A stretch of DNA of 5,962 nt from Rubrivivax sp. (GTDB taxonomy: Bacteria > Pseudomonadota > Gammaproteobacteria > Burkholderiales > Burkholderiaceae_C), in the NCBI GenBank assembly GCA_030693565.1, contig JAUYAJ010000216.1, forward strand, positions 1 through 5,962, written 5' to 3'. Below the pieces are notes generated by a model. It was given only the letters and a program-made list of their open reading frames with translations. It searched no databases and was not told the origin of the DNA. A program made the translations under genes and the position numbers. Below, piece by piece: positions 1-5,280 of this stretch. Position 1 is the first letter of the stretch; every line of letters begins with the position of its first letter.

Positions 1-137
1 GCCCCTTGACAGGCCGGCGACCGCCTTCAGGCGGGTACCAAACGTCCGCCGGTCACGTCACCGAAATGCTCGGTCACGCTCCCGAATTCGGCGGTCACGA
101 TGCCGAAACGGTCGGTCACGCTCCTCCGAAATACGCA
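1..137 (-). mobile_element. Probable IS21-family insertion sequence end (partial)
   Basis: Four copies of a 21-bp unit with core CGGTCACG (CGTGACCG on the minus strand) sit here in exact 21-bp phase. Multiple short repeats at the termini, used as transposase binding sites, are a known trait of IS21-family elements. The block interrupts a phage protease reading frame: recognisable protease sequence stops at about position 137, where the minus strand reads TGCG. IS21-family ends usually begin with TG, so 137 is the best guess for the tip, give or take about 10 bp. The transposase genes (istA/istB) would lie to the left, outside the window, and none is visible. A tandem operator array of another kind remains possible. 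Confidence 0.55.
50..133. repeat. Four tandem 21-bp repeats, core CGGTCACG
   Basis: CGGTCACG occurs at 50-57, 71-78, 92-99 and 113-120, always 21 bp apart (two helical turns). The first three copies are followed three bases later by CCGAA; the fourth has two extra bases before TCCGAA. The spacing places all copies on one face of the DNA, as expected for cooperative protein binding. Copies follow each other without unique spacers, so this is not a CRISPR array. Most likely these are the transposase-binding repeats of the IS end annotated over the same span. Confidence 0.85.
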
Positions 138-279
138 CCAGCGGCCGCCCCAGGCGGTTCTCGACAGCGGCGATGTCGATCTTCTCGCCGTGCAGGCGGG
201 CGGCGTACATACTCTGCAGCTCGACCAGGGTCTCGGGCAGGATGGCCCAGGGGCCAGTCATCAGGTCCAGGAGGTTCAT
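58..279 (-). pseudogene. Phage S49-family head protease, 5' fragment truncated by insertion
   Basis: The frame starts at ATG 279, with GAGGGG six bases upstream, and ends at TGA 58-60 after 73 codons. About the first 48 residues look like the N-terminus of phage S49/SppA-type capsid-maturation proteases: MNLLDLMTGPWAI, then a helix containing IYA/MYA-like and LHGEKIDIAAVE segments ending in LGRPL. In the family this leads into a roughly 300-400-residue serine protease that removes scaffold and tail segments during procapsid maturation. Here the sequence changes after LGRPLV into about 25 residues encoded by the 21-bp repeats (arginine-rich, RDR motifs), then stops, so the catalytic Ser-Lys domain is absent. 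The gene begins 10 nt after the stop of the 215-aa gene and was probably in the same operon. Family assignment is from remembered sequence character over a short stretch. Confidence 0.6.
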
Positions 280-289
280 CGCCGGCCCC

Positions 290-937
290 TCAGTGCGACG
301 AACCTGCGCCAGGCGCGGGTTCAGCGGTGGCCGGGGCTTGCGCACTCGCAGTCGCGCCTGATGCGGGCCCAAGCTCGACGTCCTCGGTGACGATCTCGGT
401 CATCTCGCCGTCGGCATCACGGGTGATGCGCTGGCGAGTCGCCGATGGCCGGCTGTGCACCTGCACGATCGAGGGCGGGACCAAGACGACGGGACTGGGT
501 GCAACGAATCGGGCCAAGGCCCCAACACTTCGGGCGTCCATCTTTGCCGCCCCGGTTCGAAGGCCGGGCCCGTTGGCCTCGACGCGCAGCGCACCGACGT
601 CGAAGCTGACCCGCGTCATCACGGTGCCGTCGGCTTGCCGAGAGGCCTCCGCGCTCACCTGGGGCGGAGTGATTTCCCAGCGATGCCCAGTCATCACGCC
701 CGACAGCGCAGCATCGTAGGTCGCCGCCTGCTCCTTCGACAGCACCTTCTGCGCTGTGGCGTTTGCGATGCAGCGCATCTGGCATTCGACCAAGCAAATC
801 AGACTGCGCGCGATGTTCGCAATGGCGTCCTGAGCGGACTTTGCGGCGACCTCCCGCACCAGTGACAACATGGCGGATTCGATGTGGGCGGTACTGACGC
901 CGACGGCGGCGCTGGCCGGTGCGTGCGGCGCGGTCAC
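290..937 (-). CDS. Unrecognised 215-aa protein, translationally coupled to AlpA-type gene
   Basis: I do not recognise a family. The start is GTG 937, whose GTGA overlaps the TGA stop of the AlpA-type gene (934-936), a typical coupling arrangement; the stop is TGA at 290-292. Residues 14-80 are Ala-rich and look mainly helical, with three cysteines at about 48, 52 and 56. Residues 85-125 look like beta-strand (HRWEITPP and VMTRVSFDVGALRVEANGPG). Residues 188-215 form a low-complexity Ala/Pro/Gly/Ser tail. No signal peptide or membrane segment is apparent. Its place between a phage regulator and a capsid protease suggests a phage-element protein. Gene spacing on both sides (4-nt overlap, 10-nt gap) supports it being real and co-transcribed. 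In lambda-like phages a portal protein would precede the protease, but this protein is far too short for one. Confidence 0.6.
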   Translation of the reverse strand: MTAPHAPASAAVGVSTAHIESAMLSLVREVAAKSAQDAIANIARSLICLVECQMRCIANATAQKVLSKEQAATYDAALSGVMTGHRWEITPPQVSAEASRQADGTVMTRVSFDVGALRVEANGPGLRTGAAKMDARSVGALARFVAPSPVVLVPPSIVQVHSRPSATRQRITRDADGEMTEIVTEDVELGPASGATASAQAPATAEPAPGAGSSH

Positions 938-1194
938 TTGCCGGCCCCGGAAGACAGCGGCCGCTGGTCGATCCAGCGCATGACCTCGCTGAGTTTCCAG
1001 CCGACGGCCTTGCCGGACAGCGCCACGCTGGCCGGAAATTCCCTTGCCGCCATGGCGGCGTAGAGCGACGACTTTTTCAAGCCGCAGAGGTGTTCAACCT
1101 CTGAGATTCTGAGCAAGCGCTCCTGTTCCGCTTCCCGCTTGAGTGGCAGTGCCCTGCGCAGTTGCGCGGCATGCCCGATTGCCGAGTCTTCCAT
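934..1194 (-). CDS. AlpA-family phage regulator / excisionase-like DNA-binding protein
   Basis: An 86-residue protein is predicted from ATG 1194. This start is preferred over GTG 1206 because a GGGGA Shine-Dalgarno-like stretch lies five bases before the ATG and overlaps the GTG alternative. Residues about 27-78 match the AlpA (Phage_AlpA/MerR-like HTH) pattern: LLRISEVEHLCGLKKSSLY is the helix-turn-helix, followed by a short wing (FPASVALSGKAVGWKLSEV) and the closing MRWIDQR. AlpA proteins of P4-like elements activate integrase or excision functions and bind DNA near att sites or promoters. Its TGA overlaps the GTG start of the next gene by four bases. In related elements alpA commonly lies near int, but here it is about 2.8 kb from it, on the far side of the small-terminase gene. 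Confidence 0.85.
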   Translation of the reverse strand: MEDSAIGHAAQLRRALPLKREAEQERLLRISEVEHLCGLKKSSLYAAMAAREFPASVALSGKAVGWKLSEVMRWIDQRPLSSGAGK

Positions 1195-1273
1195 TTGAGT
1201 CCCCACAGAACCAGCCGAGTAAGTTCGGACTGCGTAGGAGGACTATGGAGTTTTGGTCAGCGCATTGCTAGAA

Positions 1274-1300
1274 GAAATGGGAATGGATGGAAATAGATGG
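1274..1300. repeat. ATGG-rich short repeats in the leader upstream of the AlpA-type gene
   Basis: The 142 bp between the AlpA-type start and the next gene contain a run built from GAATGG/ATGG words (GAAATGG 1274-1280, GAATGG 1281-1286, ATGG 1287-1290, AAATAG, ATGG 1297-1300). On the coding strand it reads as pyrimidine-rich CCAT/TTCC repeats. It could be a regulator-binding leader. I see no convincing -35/-10 pair or terminator in this interval. Confidence 0.35.
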
Positions 1301-1336
1301 GCCCGGGAGGCACTTGCGAAGGCGAATTAGACTGCG

Positions 1337-2110
1337 CTACCGCCTCTTGTTGCGCGACGCGGCCTCTCGACTTTCTTTTCGCGCCGCGGTTAGGTCGGTA
1401 TGAATCGTGTTCGCCGGGCGCCCCCACAACAAACCAATCTCCGCTTTGGCGGTCGTTCCCTTCGTCTTCGGAACCTTCATGCGTGCGGTGTACTGACGAA
1501 ATATTTCTTGGCGATGGTCACTATTCAACTTTTCGCCGAGCGACTGGGTGCATTCGTGAGTCTCGATCTCCGCCTTCAACTCCGCGATCAATCGACTCTG
1601 ATCAGCGCCACCACCAGTTGTGACCAATAGATCGTCCGCAGAGTCTCGCGCTGCGCATTCCGAGCGCCAGAGCCGGTACGACACCGGATCGCGCACCTCG
1701 AACCGCATCCGAGCCTCAATCCACGGTATGCCGACCCGATCCCAGAGATCCATTCGCCAGTCTCCGCAAGCAGCGGCCAGGCACTGTGCTCTGTAAGCCG
1801 GCCCCGACTCACTCGTGAAGCACCACTCGCCCAACGCGTCCGCGTCAGGCAGCAGCTTTGGTAAGTCATCTGGATCAAGGTAGTACACCTCATCCGGTGG
1901 ATCCTGCGCCAGCAGCGGACCAACAAGCCGCGCCGCCTCCTTGATTGGCAGCAGATGCTGATCCTTGAGGCCGTGTAGCAGTTCCTGGATCGAGCAGACC
2001 TCAGCGCGAAACCGGCGGCGCCGAGAGAGCATCAGAGCCTGGGCGAAGTCGTCGGTCCCGTTCCGCGCTCTAGGTATATGGCCACTGCCACCGTCATTGC
2101 TGCCAGCCAT
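1337..2110 (-). CDS. Unrecognised ~257-aa phage-element protein with a C-terminal HTH-like segment
   Basis: I do not recognise a family. ATG 2110 is chosen because GGGG lies six bases upstream. The frame also permits TTG 2161 (274 aa, no visible ribosome site), and ATG 2032 is a shorter option; an in-frame TGA at 2174-2176 sets the upper limit. Numbering from TTG 2161, residues 60-110 are Leu/Asp/Pro-rich (IQELLHGLKDQHLLPIKEAA, then YYLDPDDLPKLLPDAD), and 115-170 are Trp-rich (EWCF, DWRMDLW, PWIEARMRFEV, YRLWRSE). Residues 190-222 are charged and helical, and 230-274 are Lys/Arg-rich with KGTTAKAEIGLLWGRPANTI resembling a helix-turn-helix. This suggests a DNA-binding or replication/regulatory role, by inference only. 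Codon use is looser than in neighbours (ATA, AGA, TTA and A/T third positions occur), which may reflect a different origin. Confidence 0.6.
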   Translation of the reverse strand: MAGSNDGGSGHIPRARNGTDDFAQALMLSRRRRFRAEVCSIQELLHGLKDQHLLPIKEAARLVGPLLAQDPPDEVYYLDPDDLPKLLPDADALGEWCFTSESGPAYRAQCLAAACGDWRMDLWDRVGIPWIEARMRFEVRDPVSYRLWRSECAARDSADDLLVTTGGGADQSRLIAELKAEIETHECTQSLGEKLNSDHRQEIFRQYTARMKVPKTKGTTAKAEIGLLWGRPANTIHTDLTAARKESREAASRNKRR

Positions 2111-2271
2111 TCGCAACCCCAAGTGTGCGAGCCCCTTGAAAGATGCCACGCCACTGGACAAGGGGATCCAGGATCACCGACGGGGATCAGCCGTCAATCA
2201 GGCGCAGCAATGGAATCATCGCATGCCAGCCGACCAATCCGGTCGCCGCTGCATGCAGCTGCCGACACGGT

Positions 2272-2853
2272 CTACTGCGCAGCCAGCTCGTTCATCCTGG
2301 ACTGCATGCGCACTTCCCAGCCCGCGAAGGCCTCGCGATAGGCGTCATCCAGAACGTGCTGGACCTCGCGCGCCTCGGTCAAGCCCAGCACCAGGGGCGC
2401 AGCACTGCGATTGGCCGCAAACACCGCGTCTCGCAGCGTTCGAAAGGCCTCGAAGACGGCGCTCTCGGCGCTCTCCTTGTCGACGGCTTTCCCGGCAGCA
2501 CGGCTCACCCTCAATTCGGCCAGGTCGGCGTGTGCCCGCTCGCGCCGGGCGCGGTGTTGCATGAAGCCATCGGGTTCATCACCTGCACCAGCGTCGCCGG
2601 GAGGTGCCCCCGGCGAACCCGCTGCTCCATCGCCTGCACGAGCCATCGGGTCCCGTGCCATGTTGGTGTCCTTGCGAAATGCCGGATTCAGGTTCACGCA
2701 CCGCCAAGCCTGCGCCGCCTCGACCGTATCGGTCGGCATACCGCGTCGCGCCAGCCGCGTGACCATGGCCCGGTCGATATTGAGCGCCCGGGCGAGCTCA
2801 GCTCGGCTCTTGACCGGTGTCTGCGATGGCTGTTGCGCCGATGGAACCTGCAT
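2272..2853 (-). CDS. Phage terminase small subunit, Nu1-like
   Basis: A 193-residue protein is predicted from ATG 2853; an in-frame TGA two codons upstream rules out a longer one, and no clear Shine-Dalgarno is visible. Residues 14-61 form a winged-HTH-like DNA-recognition segment typical of Nu1-type small terminases (SRAELARALNIDRAMVTRLARRGMP, then EAAQAWRCVNLNPAFRK). A Gly/Ala/Pro-rich linker spans 66-96. Residues 98-193 are a long helical region starting RARRERAHADLAELR, then ESAVFEAFRTLRDAVFA and a conserved-looking HVLDDAYREAF near the end, the usual multimerisation and partner-binding part. Such proteins bind the cos or pac site and direct the large subunit (ATPase/nuclease) to package DNA. 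No large subunit follows: the next gene is unrelated. In satellites a private small terminase can redirect a helper's packaging motor. The repeat-dense DNA directly upstream is a candidate recognition site. Confidence 0.7.
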   Translation of the reverse strand: MQVPSAQQPSQTPVKSRAELARALNIDRAMVTRLARRGMPTDTVEAAQAWRCVNLNPAFRKDTNMARDPMARAGDGAAGSPGAPPGDAGAGDEPDGFMQHRARRERAHADLAELRVSRAAGKAVDKESAESAVFEAFRTLRDAVFAANRSAAPLVLGLTEAREVQHVLDDAYREAFAGWEVRMQSRMNELAAQ

Positions 2854-3002
2854 GGGTCAATTGTCAACGCGATCACAGCAAGAAGCAAAGCCATCCAGCG
2901 CCCTTGACTTCTCGGCGCTTGTATGGCAACTGCAGCGCGTAGGACGGGCGCGGCCGCGGGCAATCAACTCGCGCAGCACTTCCGCTCAGGTCCACTGTCA
3001 AC

Positions 3003-3234
3003 GGCTGTCAGGAAACGCTGTTTTCTGGCGGCGCGTGGTTGCAATGCAGACGGAAATGCGCTACCCGCCATCAACCGTCTGATTGGCTCTTCGAGCAGAG
3101 GTAATGCAGGGTTATCCACGGCGGCGACCGATGCCCCACACAGGCAAGGTCGGTCGCCGCGGTGAATAACCCGTGTATCGCGCATGGTCTCTACGCGCTT
3201 TCTGACAGCCAGAAAACAGCGCTTCCTGGCAGCC
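3003..3234. repeat. Long imperfect inverted repeat enclosing further hairpins
   Basis: The arms at 3003-3031 and 3206-3234 are complementary at 26 of 29 positions; shared core CGCTGTTTTCTGGC on the plus strand at 3016-3029. Inside lie a 7-bp stem (CAGACGG 3047-3053 with CCGTCTG 3075-3081) and a 23-bp hairpin (3109-3172). The single strand could therefore fold into a closed junction with two internal stem-loops. Possible roles are a cos-type terminase site, an origin, a structured RNA or a MITE-like insertion. Confidence 0.75.
3109..3172. repeat. 23-bp hairpin with DnaA-box-like sequences in both arms
   Basis: Arms 3109-3131 and 3150-3172 pair at 21 of 23 positions around an 18-nt loop. The left arm contains TTATCCACG (3112-3120) and the right arm contains TTATTCACC on the minus strand (3161-3169). 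Each differs from a DnaA box consensus (TTATNCACA) only at the last base. The two are in opposite orientation by virtue of the hairpin. There is no long T-run after the stem on either strand, so a simple intrinsic terminator is unlikely. Confidence 0.7.
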
Positions 3235-3270
3235 GGCAACAGGTCCACTACATGCCGCGCCAGGCGATCC

Positions 3271-3290
3271 GCAATGGGTCACGCCATTGC
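3271..3290. repeat. Perfect 7-bp hairpin GCAATGG/CCATTGC
   Basis: GCAATGG (3271-3277) and CCATTGC (3284-3290) pair perfectly around a 6-nt loop. The motif overlaps in sequence with the nearby CCATTGG/CCAATGG words at 3296-3302 and 3381-3387, so it may be part of the same binding-site cluster. No T-run follows. Confidence 0.5.
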
Positions 3291-3397
3291 TCGTTCCATT
3301 GGCCGATCGCAGGCTGGCTTGACCAATTGCTCCGCATAGGCTGCCGCTATCGAATCAACACCCACCTAAGCCGCAGTTGACCAATGGTTGAGCGCAG

Positions 3398-3600
3398 CGA
3401 CTGGTGGACACGCCGGGGCCGAATTACCCGCATCCGGCCTTCGCCTGGAAGGACCCAATGGGGGTGCCGGGTCGCTCGATCAACGCCTACGGCTACACCT
3501 GGACGACGCGGCCACAAGGATCGCCGTGGTTCATGACTGGTGCGTCGGCCGACGGCCAAGGCAGTGGATCAACTGCCACGACAACCGGAGACGGCACTCA
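3398..3600 (+). other. Possible coding fragment of unknown function (plus strand)
   Basis: After an in-frame TGA at 3389-3391, the plus frame stays open and for about 50 codons (GTG 3404 onward) has strongly coding-like composition: mostly G/C third positions and a varied set of residues including Trp, Tyr, Asn, Phe and Lys (for example DTPGPNYPHPAFAWKDPMG, then SINAYGYTWTTRPQGSPWF). From about codon 60 it degrades into Ser/Thr/Gly and then runs into the CT microsatellite as Ser-Leu repeats. No ribosome site precedes GTG 3404. I do not recognise the protein. It may be an internal or 5'-truncated remnant of a longer gene; chance remains possible. Confidence 0.3.
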
Positions 3601-3773
<173 letters not shown>

Positions 3774-3890
3774 GCACAAATTCCCGACCGATCTCTCTCA
3801 TGGCGCCTACTTGGACCATGTTCGCGGCGCGAGCATGACTCCGCGCAGCCCCACCCCCGCAACTGGTGGCCGGCCCTAGCAGTGGGTCAA

Positions 3891-3908
3891 GCCCCAGTCC
3901 GATGGGGC
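3891..3908 (-). terminator. Weak hairpin downstream of the integrase gene
   Basis: GCCCCA (3891-3896) and TGGGGC (3903-3908) form a perfect GC-rich 6-bp stem with a 6-nt loop, about 50 bp past the integrase stop. Only TTG follows on the minus strand, with no U-tract, so intrinsic termination would be weak. It may be only a transcript-end stabiliser, or chance in GC-rich DNA. Confidence 0.25.
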
Positions 3909-3956
3909 GGGCGAGGGCAATCGAAGTCGATCACCCGTCCGTCACCACGGATGCGA

Positions 3957-5153
3957 TCAGGCGCCTGCAATCGGGCCGGGCCTTCGACTGTCAAGCCAGT
4001 CGGCCCACCAATCCATCAAGATCCTGCGCCGCGCCAGATGTTCTGAACGGTCATAGGCGGCCCGCACTTCATTTCGCTCAGCATGCGCGAGCTGGCGCTC
4101 GATCACGTCGGCGTCATGCCCATGCTCGTTTGCCACGGTGGAGAAGAGGGAGCGGAACCCATGTGCCGAGTGCAGGCCCTTGTAGCCCATGCGCGCAAGG
4201 GCGCTGTTCAAGGTGTTCTCCGACAGCGGCATGTCCGGGTAGAACGGCGACGGGAACACCAGGTCGCCTCCACCGCTGATCGCTCGCATGCGCTGCAGCT
4301 GCTCAAGTGCTTGGCGCGACAACGGAACGATGTGCTGGGCCCTCATCTTCATGCGCGGGCCCGGTATCCGCCAGACGGCGGCGTCTTCCTCGATCTCGCC
4401 CCACAAGGCGCCGCGCAGCTCGCCTGGCCGCACCGCGGTCAGCATGAGCAGCCTCAGTGCTCCCATGGTCGTCGGTTCGCCCTTGTACGCGTCGAGCGTG
4501 GTCAGGTAGGCCGGCAGCTCGGCCGCACTCATTGCGGCACGGTGCCGCACCTGGCGGGGCTTGAGCAACTCTGAGGGCTTCAAGTCGACCATCGGGTTCG
4601 ACTCGATGCGTTCGTGCACCACGGCATAGCGGAACACCGCCTTGATCCGCTGCAGCAACCGGCTGGCCGTCTCTGCCGCCCCGCGCGCCTCAACGCCCTT
4701 GACGATGCCCATCACCTCACGCGGCTTGATCTGCGAGATCGGGCGCGCCCCAAGAACGGGGAAGACCTGCGCCTCCAGGCCGGTCAAGATCGCCGCGTGC
4801 GTGCGGTCGGCCCAGCGGCTCGACTGGTGCGCCAGCCACTCCCGAGCAACCAACTCGAACGTCACGACCGCTTGCCGGTCAGCGACAGCCCGCGCTTCCT
4901 TCTGGACAGCGGAAGGATCCCGCCCACTGGCCAGAACTGCCCTGGCCTCGGTGCGACGCTCCCGAGCCGCCTTGAGGCTGACTTCCGGGTAGACGCCGAA
5001 GGCGAGGCGCTTCTCTTTGCCCTCGAACCTGAATTTCAGGCGCCAGTAGCCCCGCCCCGGCGCAACCCACTCCAGGTACAGCCCCTGCCCGTCGAAGTGC
5101 TTGCCCGGCTTGTTCAAGGACCGTAGCTTCAGGTCCGATAGTTTGTCGGCCAT
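3957..5153 (-). CDS. Tyrosine site-specific integrase, P4/DUF4102 type
   Basis: This complete 398-residue integrase matches the usual length of the family. It catalyses recombination between element and chromosomal att sites. Residues 1-85 are the N-terminal arm-binding domain (DUF4102: LSDLKLRSLNKPGKHFDGQGLYLEV-like, with the GKEKRLAFGVYPEVSLKAAR block). Residues about 98-195 are the SAM-like core-binding domain. The catalytic domain follows with its full set: Arg242 in LTAVRPGEL, a probable Lys269, His331 and Arg334 in HGFRS, His357 in LAHAERNEVRAAYDRS, and nucleophile Tyr367. The C-terminal MDWWADWLD is typical. ATG 5153 has GGAGG six bases upstream (5159-5163). It reads away from the permease gene 128 bp behind it, as expected for an integrase at the element's edge. 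The tandem 12-bp repeats in its leader suggest autoregulation. It appears intact and potentially active. Confidence 0.96.
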   Translation of the reverse strand: MADKLSDLKLRSLNKPGKHFDGQGLYLEWVAPGRGYWRLKFRFEGKEKRLAFGVYPEVSLKAARERRTEARAVLASGRDPSAVQKEARAVADRQAVVTFELVAREWLAHQSSRWADRTHAAILTGLEAQVFPVLGARPISQIKPREVMGIVKGVEARGAAETASRLLQRIKAVFRYAVVHERIESNPMVDLKPSELLKPRQVRHRAAMSAAELPAYLTTLDAYKGEPTTMGALRLLMLTAVRPGELRGALWGEIEEDAAVWRIPGPRMKMRAQHIVPLSRQALEQLQRMRAISGGGDLVFPSPFYPDMPLSENTLNSALARMGYKGLHSAHGFRSLFSTVANEHGHDADVIERQLAHAERNEVRAAYDRSEHLARRRILMDWWADWLDSRRPGPIAGA

Positions 5154-5165
5154 CGCCGCCTCCGA

Positions 5166-5197
5166 TGCCCCCGTGGGGGCACATTTGGGGGCACATT
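5166..5197. promoter_or_regulatory. Tandem 12-bp repeat TGGGGGCACATT plus inverted copy in integrase leader
   Basis: TGGGGGCACATT is repeated perfectly and head-to-tail at 5174-5185 and 5186-5197. TGCCCCC at 5166-5172 is an inverted partial copy that pairs with GGGGGCA at 5175-5181. The repeats overlap the predicted -10 element and transcription start of the integrase. Binding by the integrase N-terminal domain (arm-type sites) or by a regulator would be expected to repress the gene. Role is inferred from position. Confidence 0.65.
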
Positions 5198-5222
5198 TTA
5201 CCGCCGACCCCTGGAAAGTCAG
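5195..5222 (-). promoter_or_regulatory. Candidate sigma-70 promoter of the integrase gene
   Basis: On the minus strand CTGACT (5217-5222, four of six against TTGACA) and TAAAAT (5195-5200, five of six against TATAAT) are 16 bp apart. Transcription would begin near 5188, giving a leader of about 35 nt to the ATG. The -35 match is modest. Confidence 0.45.
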
Positions 5223-5280
5223 TGTTTATGCGGACGTGTGGTTGCTGCCGGGCCACCCCCCACAGCGCAGCGCCACCCCT

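Larger units (their letters stand above)
2987..3249. repeat. 10-bp direct repeats CAGGTCCACT flanking an inverted-repeat unit
   Basis: CAGGTCCACT occurs at 2987-2996 and 3240-3249, on either side of the large inverted repeat (3003-3234), with 5-6 bp between repeat and arm on each side. The arrangement resembles a target-site duplication around a small non-autonomous element, but iterated protein-binding sites in an origin or packaging region would look the same. Confidence 0.5.
2854..3397. other. Repeat-dense non-coding region upstream of the small terminase gene
   Basis: No convincing gene is present on either strand; short frames here lack ribosome sites and recognisable protein character. 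The region contains a 232-bp inverted-repeat unit with an internal hairpin, flanking 10-bp direct repeats, a further hairpin at 3271-3290, and a 9-bp direct repeat TTGACCAAT at 3319-3327 and 3377-3385 (the second runs on to CCAATGG 3381-3387, complementary to CCATTGG 3296-3302). By position, directly before a Nu1-like gene, it is where lambda-type phages carry cos. It could instead be a replication origin. Confidence 0.55.

Noticed and set aside
50..133. Short CRISPR-like array
   Set aside because: The 21-bp units follow each other without unique spacers and the CGGTCACG cores are only 13 bp apart; an IS end fits better.
6..719. 237-codon open frame on the plus strand
   Set aside because: It runs antisense to the 215-aa gene and the protease fragment, passes through the IS repeats, and its Arg/Pro/Ser-rich translation is typical of a GC-rich shadow frame.
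2862..2867. TTGACA on the minus strand just before the small terminase start as a -35 box
   Set aside because: A matching -10 would fall inside the coding sequence and none is seen at 16-18 bp.
3109..3172. Intrinsic terminator
   Set aside because: The stem is strong but no T-run follows on either strand, and the 18-nt loop is large for a terminator.
2964..3248. 94-codon minus-strand frame with repeated Arg/Cys/Phe-Leu words
   Set aside because: The repeated words arise from the inverted-repeat arms; no ribosome site, and DNA structure explains the pattern better.
4083..4574. Plus-strand frames inside the integrase gene
   Set aside because: All are antisense to an intact integrase with every catalytic residue present.
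5154..5280. tRNA gene as integration target beside the integrase
   Set aside because: I could not find an acceptor stem, T-loop GTTCGA-type motif or cloverleaf in this interval.
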